Source: Alistipes sp.
GTDB taxonomy: Bacteria > Bacteroidota > Bacteroidia > Bacteroidales > Rikenellaceae
Assembly: GCA_017391185.1 (NCBI GenBank)
Contig: JAFOZN010000205.1
Coordinates: forward strand, 1 to 6,473
Length of the DNA stretch: 6,473 nt
Direction: 5' to 3'
Both the position numbers and the translations under genes were made by a program. How positions within the stretch are numbered: the stretch's first letter is position 1; every line of letters begins with the position of its first letter. This document shows positions 1 through 6,414 of this stretch, one piece after another. Below the pieces are notes generated by a model, which worked only from the letters and a program-made list of their open reading frames with translations, was not told the DNA's origin and made no database searches.

Positions 1-1191
1 ATCGCCATCCTTCATGCCACTTAGGTCAATCTTGACTCTTGCGCTACACTTAGGACCCTCCATACGCTGAGTAATGGTGTTAGGAGCTACGAAGAGGTTG
101 TCAACCTTGCGTGCAGTTGTGAGTCTGAGGTGGCCCTTACGCTCTGAGAGTGACCACGCCTCATCTATAGGATTGTGATTCCACTGCCAATATAGTGAGA
201 GTTTCTTATCGTTGAAATCATCGCTACCCAAGATACCCTTACAATCCTTATCTACTACAAGTTTCTTTTGCATGATAGAGCCTACGTTGCCGTTCTCATC
301 ACCCAAAATAGGCCATCCGTCAACCCACTTACATGGCATAACTGTTGGTACGCGACCTACGCCGCCACGATCTTGGAAGATTACACCATACCAATTGCCA
401 TCCTCAGAGTCAACAACACAACCCTGACCGACACCACCGTAATTTTCGAAGTTGGTCTCCAAAATCACCTTCTTTTCATAAGGACCTGTAATCTTGTCGG
501 CACGATAGCATACCTCGCGGCGTACCTTTCCTGGAGGCCATGAGATCATCATCAGATAGTATTTGCCGTTGTGCTTGATGACCTGACTACCCTCCAAAAG
601 ACCTCTCTCTTCGCTATCCTTCTCGAATACTCGCATCTTGATGCCGTTAGGCTCTATGCCCGAAAGGTCGCTTTTGATCTGCTGCAACTCGCCTGTGCCA
701 TAGAAAACATAGACCTTGCCATCGTCATCGAAAAGTAGCGATGCATCGTGGAAGTGCTGCATTCGAGATACCAATTTCCACTCCTTGGTCGGATCATCCG
801 TAGTGTAGAAGTAAGATTGGTAAGGCACATCGTTTGGCGAGAAGAGAGCATAGAACTTGCCGTTGTGATAACGTATCGAAGTTGCCCACTGTCCCTTGCC
901 ATATACCGAGCCGTTTTTGAGATCATATCTTTCGTGGTCGGTCAACTTGTCAAACAGGTAACTTACCGTCTCCCAATTAACCAAATCCTTCGATCTCATT
1001 ACAGGTGCGCCAGGCATTAGGTGCATCGTAGTGCTGACCATGTAATAATACTCTCCCACTCTTATGACCGACATATCGGGTACATCGGCATAGATCATTG
1101 GGTTTCGATAACTACCGTCAATAACCTTCTCGGATGCACATCCCCAAAGCAGACCCATAGTCATCAATAATAATACTTTAAAATACCTCAT
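1..1191 (-). CDS. GH43-family glycoside hydrolase lipoprotein (beta-xylosidase / alpha-L-arabinofuranosidase type), 3' end outside window
   Basis: The reading frame is open from an ATG at 1191 to the left edge (397 codons), so the C-terminus is missing. Residues 1-18 form a lipoprotein signal: basic start, hydrophobic core, then LLWGC with Cys18 as the lipidated residue. The five-bladed propeller runs from about residue 28 to 315. Its likely catalytic triad is Asp39 (VPDMSV, base), Asp149 (FHDASLLF, pKa modulator) and Glu200 (LLEGSQ, acid). A stretch typical of the family follows at 252-301 (GGVGQG, WYGVIFQD, GRVP). From about residue 322 (SDDFND) a second domain begins. It resembles the C-terminal beta-sandwich found on many GH43 exo-enzymes, which helps shape the active site. 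Characterised relatives remove xylose or arabinose from plant glycans; the substrate here is not readable from sequence. It probably acts at the outer membrane or in the periplasm. After Cys18 comes ASEK, which is not a clear surface-export signal. It is divergent from the gene at 1410. Confidence 0.9.
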   Translation of the reverse strand, partial: MRYFKVLLLMTMGLLWGCASEKVIDGSYRNPMIYADVPDMSVIRVGEYYYMVSTTMHLMPGAPVMRSKDLVNWETVSYLFDKLTDHERYDLKNGSVYGKGQWATSIRYHNGKFYALFSPNDVPYQSYFYTTDDPTKEWKLVSRMQHFHDASLLFDDDGKVYVFYGTGELQQIKSDLSGIEPNGIKMRVFEKDSEERGLLEGSQVIKHNGKYYLMMISWPPGKVRREVCYRADKITGPYEKKVILETNFENYGGVGQGCVVDSEDGNWYGVIFQDRGGVGRVPTVMPCKWVDGWPILGDENGNVGSIMQKKLVVDKDCKGILGSDDFNDKKLSLYWQWNHNPIDEAWSLSERKGHLRLTTARKVDNLFVAPNTITQRMEGPKCSARVKIDLSGMKDGD

Positions 1192-1234
1192 ATTATTTAA
1201 ATTTTAGTAGTTTCTGTGCATAGTTTCACTTATG

Positions 1235-1242
1235 CAAATATA
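1235..1242 (-). promoter_or_regulatory. Candidate Bacteroidota -7 promoter element for the GH43 gene
   Basis: The minus strand reads TATATTTG here, matching the TAnnTTTG consensus of the Bacteroidota housekeeping sigma factor. A start of transcription about 5-7 nt downstream would give an AT-rich leader of roughly 38 nt before the ATG at 1191, a normal length. I see no convincing -33 TTG at the usual 19-21 nt spacing, so the call rests on one element and its position. Confidence 0.5.
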
Positions 1243-1292
1243 CTAAAATAGATTAAAAGAGTTGAAGATAAAAAAGAGAAATAGTTTTTTCG

Positions 1293-1300
1293 TATCTTTG
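1293..1300 (+). promoter_or_regulatory. Candidate -7 element TATCTTTG (distal) for the 1410 operon
   Basis: This is an exact match to TAnnTTTG. Transcription from here would give a leader of about 104 nt before the ATG at 1410. The nearest upstream TTG (1262-1264) is 28 nt away, longer than the usual 19-21 nt, so the -33 part is weak. Confidence 0.35.
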
Positions 1301-1359
1301 TGTACGCTAACTCAAAATATGATGCGTAGAGCTTGATATTTTTTCAGAGTATTCAATGT

Positions 1360-1367
1360 TAATTTTG
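1360..1367 (+). promoter_or_regulatory. Candidate -7 element TAATTTTG (middle) for the 1410 operon
   Basis: This is an exact match to TAnnTTTG, with a TTG at 1333-1335 about 24 nt upstream, slightly over the usual spacing. The predicted leader is about 38 nt, the same as predicted for the divergent GH43 gene. On leader length this is the most ordinary of the three plus-strand candidates. Confidence 0.4.
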
Positions 1368-1397
1368 TGTTGGTTCGTTAATTAGATGTCATAGAAA

Positions 1398-1405
1398 TAA
1401 CTTTG
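1398..1405 (+). promoter_or_regulatory. Candidate -7 element TAACTTTG (proximal), would give a leaderless transcript
   Basis: This is an exact TAnnTTTG match that ends only 4 nt before the ATG at 1410. A TTCG at 1374-1377 sits 20 nt upstream and resembles the -33 TTTG element, so the spacing is the best of the three. If used, transcription would start at or within a few bases of the start codon. A chance match in AT-rich DNA is possible. Confidence 0.35.
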
Positions 1406-1409
1406 TATT

Positions 1410-3191
1410 ATGAAAATTCATAAAATACTGATATTTGTACTCTTGTTATTGTCTTCTTTGTGTGTTAAAGGTCAAAATTACGCTAACTCTCACCCCGCTA
1501 CCGATGCTTTGGGACGTAAGTTGCCTACTTTTGAAGAGGTGGGTGCTCCTCGCAAGGGTAAATATGTGGGACTTTTCTATTGGACATGGCATACCAATTT
1601 CGCCCATATGGATGTCTGCATCCCTTCGCAATATATAGCTAAGGCTCCTGAGGCGGCGGAGGATTATAATCACCCAATTTGGCGCAAGGATATTACATCG
1701 CATTTTTGGGGTGAGCCTCTGTTTGGCTTTTATCGAGATACCGATAAGTGGGTATTGCGTAAACATGCCGAGATGTTGGCCGATGCGGGAGTAGATGTCC
1801 TGTTTTTCGATTGTACCAACGGCAATTTTACTTGGCGCGAATCATATAGAGCATTGTGCGAGGTATTCCTTCAAGCTCGAAGAGACGGAGTAAATACCCC
1901 ACAGATTGCATTTATGTTGGCCTTTGGTCCTACTCAGGGCGCATACGAAGCTATTGTCAGTATCTATGAGGATTTGTATAAATCGTCCGAATATCAGGAG
2001 TTGTTTTTTATCTGGGATGGCAAACCTCTGATAATGGCCTATCCAGAGATGCTTTCAGATGTTGAGGGAGACAAAGAGCGCACTCGACTCAATCGAGAGA
2101 TTCGCAACTACTTTACCTTCCGTCCAGGGCAACCCGTCTATAATGTTGGACCTCAGCGCAAGGATCATTGGGGATGGTTGGAGATATATCCTCAGCATGG
2201 GTTTGCACCCAAAGCGGATGGAGGTTTTGAGCAGGCGACAGTTGGCGTTTCGCAGAATTGGACAGCGCACAATGGGTTGAGTGCTATGAATATGAAGGGG
2301 GCATTTGGTCGAAGTTATACCCATAGCGCAGGGCATGATAAGTCGCAAGGAGCTACGGCTAAGGGCCTTAATTTCCAAGAGCAATGGGATCGAGCATTGG
2401 AAATTGATCCCGATCTGATCTTCATCACGGGTTGGAATGAGTGGATTATGGGCCGATTTAAGGAGTGGCAGAATCAGTCTAATGCATTCCCCGATCAATT
2501 TGATCAAGAACATAGCCGAGATATCGAGCCGATGCGTGGCGGTCATGGCGATAATTATTACTATCAGATGGTAGCTAATATTCGCCGTTTCAAGGGCATG
2601 AATCCGCCTCTGGAGCCTGCCGAAAAGAGTCGAGGAGTGAAAATTGATGGGCGATTTGAAGATTGGCAGAGTGTTGCGACTTCATACTCGGCTTATCGGG
2701 GTAATACCCTACATCGTGATAGCAAAGGTTGGGGAAGTTATGTCTATAAGGATACGAGTGGTCGCAATGATATTGTTATGACCAAAGTGGCGCACGATAA
2801 ACGCAATATATATTTCTACGTTGAGTGTGCTTCGGAACTCACCGCTGCGGATGAGAGTGCATGGATGCGTCTGTTTATAGATGCCGATCGCAATCGAGAG
2901 AGTGGCTGGGAGGGATATGATTTTGTGGTGAACAGAGAATTTTCTGTTCTTGAATCCAATCTCGGAGCTTGGCGATGGGATATGATTTCGCAAGTGAAAG
3001 TTGCGTATTCGGAGCGTTGTATGGAGATAAGTATTCCACTTGCGGATTTAGGTATTGAGTCTAATGCTGGGTTTGAGATTGAGTTTAAGTGGGTGGATAA
3101 TACTCAGCAAGATGGCGATGTCTATGATTTTTATTTGAGTGGAGATGTCGCACCTTTGGGAAGATTTAATTATCTTTACAGAGCTAAATAG
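1410..3191 (+). CDS. Secreted GH71/GH99-like TIM-barrel protein with C-terminal CBM9-like domain
   Basis: The protein has 593 residues. Residues 1-21 are a Sec signal peptide with likely cleavage at VKG|QN; Cys18 is preceded by SSL, a poor lipobox, so a soluble secreted or periplasmic form is likelier than a lipoprotein. The barrel covers about 45-395. Landmarks are GLFYWTW (54-60), FWGEPLFGFY (99-108), a strand ending in Asp134 (LFFDCTNG), WGWLEIYP (254-261) and GWNEW (341-345, Glu344). The WNEW motif late in the barrel is shared with GH99, GH71 and WbsX-type proteins, whose enzymes act on alpha-mannosidic or alpha-glucan linkages. GH99 enzymes usually continue as NEWxEG with a second catalytic Glu; here that position is Met347. 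Residues 409-592 look like a CBM9/DOMON-type beta-sandwich, with KIDGRFEDW at the start and MRLFIDADRN in the middle, likely binding sugar. The start fits the signal peptide. It is the first gene of a probable three-gene operon. The fold assignment is from motifs; the substrate and exact family are unknown. Confidence 0.72.
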   Translation: MKIHKILIFVLLLLSSLCVKGQNYANSHPATDALGRKLPTFEEVGAPRKGKYVGLFYWTWHTNFAHMDVCIPSQYIAKAPEAAEDYNHPIWRKDITSHFWGEPLFGFYRDTDKWVLRKHAEMLADAGVDVLFFDCTNGNFTWRESYRALCEVFLQARRDGVNTPQIAFMLAFGPTQGAYEAIVSIYEDLYKSSEYQELFFIWDGKPLIMAYPEMLSDVEGDKERTRLNREIRNYFTFRPGQPVYNVGPQRKDHWGWLEIYPQHGFAPKADGGFEQATVGVSQNWTAHNGLSAMNMKGAFGRSYTHSAGHDKSQGATAKGLNFQEQWDRALEIDPDLIFITGWNEWIMGRFKEWQNQSNAFPDQFDQEHSRDIEPMRGGHGDNYYYQMVANIRRFKGMNPPLEPAEKSRGVKIDGRFEDWQSVATSYSAYRGNTLHRDSKGWGSYVYKDTSGRNDIVMTKVAHDKRNIYFYVECASELTAADESAWMRLFIDADRNRESGWEGYDFVVNREFSVLESNLGAWRWDMISQVKVAYSERCMEISIPLADLGIESNAGFEIEFKWVDNTQQDGDVYDFYLSGDVAPLGRFNYLYRAK

Positions 3192-3215
3192 AAAATATAT
3201 TTTAATATAAAACTA

Positions 3216-3878
3216 ATGTCTTATATATCAGATAAAATAACTGAGATTCAGTCTACGCTTCGTCAAGGAGTGACTCTGCTTGCAGTCTCTAAGTTTCATC
3301 CTGCCGAGAAGATACAGCAGGCATATGATGCAGGGCATCGCTCTTTTGGAGAGAGTCGCCCACAGGAGTTGAAAGCAAAATATGATGCTCTGCCTAAGGA
3401 TATCAAGTGGCACATGATCGGCCATTTGCAGACCAATAAAATAAAGTATATAGCTCCGTTTGTTCACCTCATAGAGTCGCTTGATAGCGAGCGTTTAGCT
3501 GCGGCGATAGACCGCGAGGCGGCAAAGTGCGGTCGCACAATAGATTGCTTATTGGAGATTCATGTGACAGATGAAGAGAGTAAATCGGGCTGGGAGTGGT
3601 CAGAGCTTAAGGCTTTTGTCGAGGCGGGAGGTTTTCAGCACTACCCCAATATCCGTATTCGCGGAGTTATGGGCATGGCAACCTTTACCGATGATGAGAG
3701 TGTGGTGCGTGGCGATTTTGAGCGTTTGGCAGCGTGTAAGGCCGAGCTTACTCCATATTTTGGGGAGGAGTTTGATACCCTCTCAATGGGTATGTCGGAT
3801 GATTATCTCGTGGCTATGGAGTATGGTTCGACTGAGGTGCGTATAGGCTCGACTATATTTGGCGAGAGGGAATATTAG
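3216..3878 (+). CDS. yggS: YggS/PLPBP-family pyridoxal 5'-phosphate homeostasis protein
   Basis: This 220-residue protein is full length for the family (usually about 220-240). YggS proteins are cytosolic, bind pyridoxal phosphate on a lysine and keep free PLP and amino-acid pools in balance; no catalytic activity is firmly known. The fold is the N-terminal barrel of fold-type III PLP enzymes. Lys26 in LLAVSKFHP is the expected PLP-binding lysine. Family signatures follow: FGESRPQEL (44-52), HMIGHLQTNK (66-75), RGVMGMATF, SMGMSDDYLVAM (190-201) and STEVRIGSTIFG (205-216), the last two forming the phosphate-binding region. There is no signal peptide. It begins 24 nt after the upstream glycosidase-like gene and ends 26 nt before the phosphoesterase gene. 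I see no TAnnTTTG promoter in the gap, so co-transcription is likely. A housekeeping gene placed between two exported proteins is probably chance operon membership. Confidence 0.95.
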   Translation: MSYISDKITEIQSTLRQGVTLLAVSKFHPAEKIQQAYDAGHRSFGESRPQELKAKYDALPKDIKWHMIGHLQTNKIKYIAPFVHLIESLDSERLAAAIDREAAKCGRTIDCLLEIHVTDEESKSGWEWSELKAFVEAGGFQHYPNIRIRGVMGMATFTDDESVVRGDFERLAACKAELTPYFGEEFDTLSMGMSDDYLVAMEYGSTEVRIGSTIFGEREY

Positions 3879-3904
3879 TTAAGCAAATATTTAATATCAA
3901 GTAT

Positions 3905-4873
3905 ATGGATCGTAAAGAGTTTCTGAGTGCTATGCTGGCTTTAGGCGGATCGGTTGTTGCCTCTAAAGCCTCGGCTTCGACTTTGGTGATTGAAGAATTG
4001 GACCGTCTTTCGGCTGCGAGTAAAAGTCGTAAGATAGATCCCTCGAAGTCTATCATAATGTCAGATATCCATATATGTGGGGAGTTTAATGATCAGGGGC
4101 TGCCCAAACATTACCCCAATAATCCCGTATGTTTCGAGCAGCAGATTAAGGAGATTCTCTCCATGCGCCATTTGCCAGCAAATCTGATTATCTTAGGTGA
4201 TATCGCGTGGGATTATGGTCACCAATTGGATTATGAGTATGTAGCAAAGTTATTTGCACCCATCGAGCAGGCTGGAATCAAGATTACCGTGGCTATGGGT
4301 AATCATGACCGCCGCCGTACCTTCCTTAAGTCATTCCCTGAGTATGCTCAAACTACCAAAGTCGCTGAGCGTGTGGTTTCGGTTGTGGAGCTTTCAGATC
4401 TTGATTTTGTTGTGTTGGATACCTTGTGTGAATTGCCCGATAATAAGTCAAAGGTGACGGGCGAGATGGATAAGGAGCAACTCTTGTGGCTTGAGAATTA
4501 TCTCGCTTCCGCCAAACGTCCTGTCATATTGAGTGCCCATCACCCTATGACAGAGATCCCCGACTTGGAGCGAATCGTTACTAAATATAATAATGTGGCA
4601 GCGTACATATATGGTCATGTCCATTATTGGCATAAGGGAATGAGGATTATTCGCCCATTAGCTCCGCAACGTATGATTCCATATATTGCAATTCCATCTA
4701 CCTTCTATGGCGATATTGGTTATGTGGTAATGCATAGCGATCCAAAAGGTGTAAATCTCAGCTACTCTTCTAATGGATTTTGGTGGCCTCAGCCGCAAGA
4801 TAATGCGCCCGCGGAGTGGGCTCAGCGTCAAGCTGATTTGGCGGATGAGAAGTGCAGAATTCTGTTCCGATAG
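3905..4873 (+). CDS. Exported calcineurin-like metallophosphoesterase
   Basis: The protein has 322 residues. All five metal-binding blocks of the calcineurin-like phosphoesterase family are present: SDIH (53-56, Asp54 and His56), GD (98-99), GNHD (132-135), SAHHP (210-214) and GHVH (237-240). It should therefore be an active two-metal hydrolase of phosphomonoesters or phosphodiesters. The N-terminus (RKEFL at 3-7, hydrophobic stretch to about 20, then ASA|S at 22-25) resembles a Tat signal with Lys in place of the second Arg, suggesting export to the periplasm. A plain Sec signal is the alternative. Overall arrangement recalls the class III phosphodiesterase-like proteins of this superfamily, but the substrate cannot be told from sequence. 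It is the last gene of the probable operon, 26 nt after yggS, and is followed by a strong hairpin 22 nt beyond its stop codon. It could process phosphate groups from the same glycan or simply scavenge phosphate; both are inference. Confidence 0.88.
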   Translation: MDRKEFLSAMLALGGSVVASKASASTLVIEELDRLSAASKSRKIDPSKSIIMSDIHICGEFNDQGLPKHYPNNPVCFEQQIKEILSMRHLPANLIILGDIAWDYGHQLDYEYVAKLFAPIEQAGIKITVAMGNHDRRRTFLKSFPEYAQTTKVAERVVSVVELSDLDFVVLDTLCELPDNKSKVTGEMDKEQLLWLENYLASAKRPVILSAHHPMTEIPDLERIVTKYNNVAAYIYGHVHYWHKGMRIIRPLAPQRMIPYIAIPSTFYGDIGYVVMHSDPKGVNLSYSSNGFWWPQPQDNAPAEWAQRQADLADEKCRILFR

Positions 4874-4895
4874 CGAAATTATAAGGCGAAAAAGC

Positions 4896-4934
4896 AAAGA
4901 TGTTGTTCTTCAAAACATAAAGAACAACATCTTT
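4896..4934. terminator. Bidirectional intrinsic terminator between convergent genes
   Basis: A perfect 15-bp inverted repeat (arms 4896-4910 and 4920-4934, 9-nt loop) fills most of the 63-bp gap between the plus-strand phosphoesterase gene and the minus-strand PqaA-like gene. On the plus strand the end of the stem and the bases after it make a T5 run (4932-4936). On the minus strand the stem is followed by GC and then five T residues (complement of 4889-4893). The right arm ends 2 bp from the minus-strand stop codon. The stem is AT-rich, so strength may be moderate. Confidence 0.85.
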
Positions 4935-4936
4935 TT

Positions 4937-6313
4937 CTATGGTTCGTAAATCTCCTCGAAGAGTTCTTTGTTGTCGGCAGTAAACATCCTTGTCGATATG
5001 TTGTAGGGTTCTTTACCATTAGGGTGTTTGTATTTGACCATCACCAAGAACGCTTTGTATCCTTTGGTTGGATAATCTACACTTAACTCGACAGATTTTT
5101 TGTTTGATATATTCAACTCCTTAGCAACAAATTTCTCATCACGAAAATCTTTATCTGAGGATTCTGCCTCCCAGATAATTACCTCCTGCAGATGTCTTTT
5201 GCTGGTCTTTAATTTCACAGAAGCTCCATTTGCGTCCTCTTGTATAGAGTAGTCAAAACGTGGATACTTCTCCTTGGCAATTGTTTGCTGGAAGAATGCT
5301 TCCAAAGTGTTGAATGCAGCTTTTTTGTCACCCAAATTATGTCCTGCATTGGTAACGTATGAGACTTGGGTTTGCCCTGGTATCTGGTCTATGTAGTTTT
5401 TTACCGCATCTACACACCAAAACTCATCGTTTGTGCCGAAGAACAACATTTTGGGCAGGTCGTAAGCATCTCGGTATGAATATGGATCAATCATTTTGAC
5501 TAATTCCGCACCCGATGATGTTGACAACAGCTCTGTCAGTCCGAGATTTACATAATCTTGTATGTGTATGCTATATTTACCATACATATGTCTTTGGTAT
5601 GGTACGCTTACAGGCATATTGAGTATATCGATAACCATTGGTGCAATGGCGACAACTCGTTTTTCACCACAAGCAGCAGTCAGCCAAGTTGTCCATCCGC
5701 GCTTAGATATACCGTTTGTAACAAAGCGATCAGTCTGTATTGGGTGTCTTCTTTGTTTCGAAAACTCTTCTATGACATCCATTGCGCGTATAGCACTTTT
5801 AGTCATGGGAAAGAGTAGAGGCCAAGAGTAGTCGCTGTCTTTCTGGAAGTTATGCAATGTAAAAGATACCAGCTCATCTTCAGTCATGCCTCCGTACATC
5901 GGTTGGCGAGGTACCTGCCAAAGTATAGCGGTAAGGGCGTTGCTTCTTGCGGCTATACCACCCATAAACTCTATGAGTTGATTATCCCAATTGTGATAAA
6001 TGGGCTCTGCTGTGGCTTCATCCGATCTGCCTCCCGAAATATGTATCAACGCTTCTCGGTGCAGAATTGTCTTAGGTACAAATACTACAAGTTCGTGGAT
6101 CCACTCATTACCTCTCCATATCTGAGATCTCATGCGCAGTCTGTAAGCCGTATAATTATCCTTAGACAGAGAGTCTTTACACTCCCACTTAAACGAATCA
6201 TCACCATTGTTGATGTAGCTCTTTAGTGCTTTCGAAGCCGTTGTCTCTTGTGCCATAGAGCCCCATGTAAGGGCTATGAGTAATAGAGTGAAAAGAAATT
6301 TAATCTGTTTCAT
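4937..6313 (-). CDS. Secreted PhoPQ-activated pathogenicity-related (PqaA) family alpha/beta hydrolase
   Basis: The protein has 458 residues, with a Sec signal peptide at 1-21 (cleavage SMA|Q). Family marks run in order: WIHELVVFVP (71-80), HISGG (91-95), VPRQPMYGG (134-142), WPLLFPMTKSAIRAMD (164-179), GISKRGWTTW (201-210), APMVIDILN (224-232), DPYSY (276-280), GTNDEFW (293-299) and NAGH (322-325). The likely alpha/beta-hydrolase triad is Ser203 (nucleophile in GISKRG), Asp296 and His325. About 110 residues after the hydrolase core (350-458) look like a beta-rich accessory domain. The family includes Salmonella PqaA and Dictyostelium AprA; its enzymatic substrate is not established. In a glycan-degrading neighbourhood, an esterase or peptidase role outside the cytoplasm is plausible but is inference. 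The gene converges on the plus-strand operon. I find no TAnnTTTG element in the 50 bp between its start and the upstream terminator, so its promoter is unidentified. Confidence 0.88.
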   Translation of the reverse strand: MKQIKFLFTLLLIALTWGSMAQETTASKALKSYINNGDDSFKWECKDSLSKDNYTAYRLRMRSQIWRGNEWIHELVVFVPKTILHREALIHISGGRSDEATAEPIYHNWDNQLIEFMGGIAARSNALTAILWQVPRQPMYGGMTEDELVSFTLHNFQKDSDYSWPLLFPMTKSAIRAMDVIEEFSKQRRHPIQTDRFVTNGISKRGWTTWLTAACGEKRVVAIAPMVIDILNMPVSVPYQRHMYGKYSIHIQDYVNLGLTELLSTSSGAELVKMIDPYSYRDAYDLPKMLFFGTNDEFWCVDAVKNYIDQIPGQTQVSYVTNAGHNLGDKKAAFNTLEAFFQQTIAKEKYPRFDYSIQEDANGASVKLKTSKRHLQEVIIWEAESSDKDFRDEKFVAKELNISNKKSVELSVDYPTKGYKAFLVMVKYKHPNGKEPYNISTRMFTADNKELFEEIYEP

Positions 6314-6363
6314 TGAAGTTTTAGAGTTTTTTTGGAGGCTCGTGTTTATGCACGTCAGGCGAT

Positions 6364-6414
6364 AAAAAAAGTCTGCCTAATCTATAACCACATTTTTAGT
6401 GTAGTTAGACAGAC
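6364..6414 (-). terminator. Intrinsic terminator for the minus-strand gene at the right edge
   Basis: Arms at 6371-6380 and 6405-6414 form a 10-bp stem. It continues inward through CTA/TAG and CAC/GTG pairs, with small bulges, to a 7-nt loop at 6392-6398. In minus-strand RNA the only imperfect pair is a G.U wobble, and the stem is followed directly by seven U residues (complement of 6364-6370). Read on the plus strand the same pair is a C.A mismatch and no good T run follows, so the element points to minus-strand transcription. Confidence 0.85.

Larger units (their letters stand above)
1192..1409. promoter_or_regulatory. Divergent intergenic promoter region
   Basis: This 218-bp AT-rich gap separates the start codons of two divergently transcribed glycosidase-type genes and holds the only obvious promoters for both. 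Candidate -7 elements occur once on the minus strand (1235-1242) and three times on the plus strand (1293, 1360, 1398). The upstream halves of the minus promoter and of the 1293 plus promoter would fall on the same stretch, about 1262-1275. A regulator bound there could affect both directions, but I see no strong operator palindrome. The best inverted repeat is only TACGC/GCGTA (1303-1307 and 1324-1328). Confidence 0.6.

Noticed and set aside
268..1020. Open frames on both strands across 212-1020 that do not match the GH43 frame
   Set aside because: They are shadows of the long minus-strand GH43 frame, which has clear catalytic motifs and an open frame across the whole stretch; the shadow proteins lack recognisable domains.
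1267..1296. Imperfect hairpin GATAAAAAA / TTTTTT-CG-TATC overlapping the distal -7 element
   Set aside because: It is almost entirely A-T pairs with a bulge, as expected by chance in such AT-rich DNA.
1303..1328. Inverted repeat TACGC ... GCGTA as a possible operator
   Set aside because: It is only 5 bp per arm with a 16-nt spacer, too weak to call an operator without comparative data.
1410..1463. Lipoprotein signal on the GH71/GH99-like protein because of Cys18
   Set aside because: The residues before Cys18 are SSL, with Leu at -1 where Gly, Ala or Ser is expected; cleavage at VKG|Q fits better.
2055..2546. A 163-residue minus-strand open frame inside the GH71/GH99-like gene
   Set aside because: It lies wholly inside a well-supported plus-strand gene, has no plausible start context or recognisable motifs, and is explained by codon bias of the real gene.
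5852..6226. A 124-residue plus-strand open frame opposite the PqaA-like gene
   Set aside because: It is antisense to conserved family motifs, has no promoter or signal of its own, and its composition is not protein-like.
6340..6355. Small hairpin CGTG / CACG upstream of the PqaA-like gene
   Set aside because: It has only a 4-bp stem and no T run or conserved riboswitch features, so it is likely chance.
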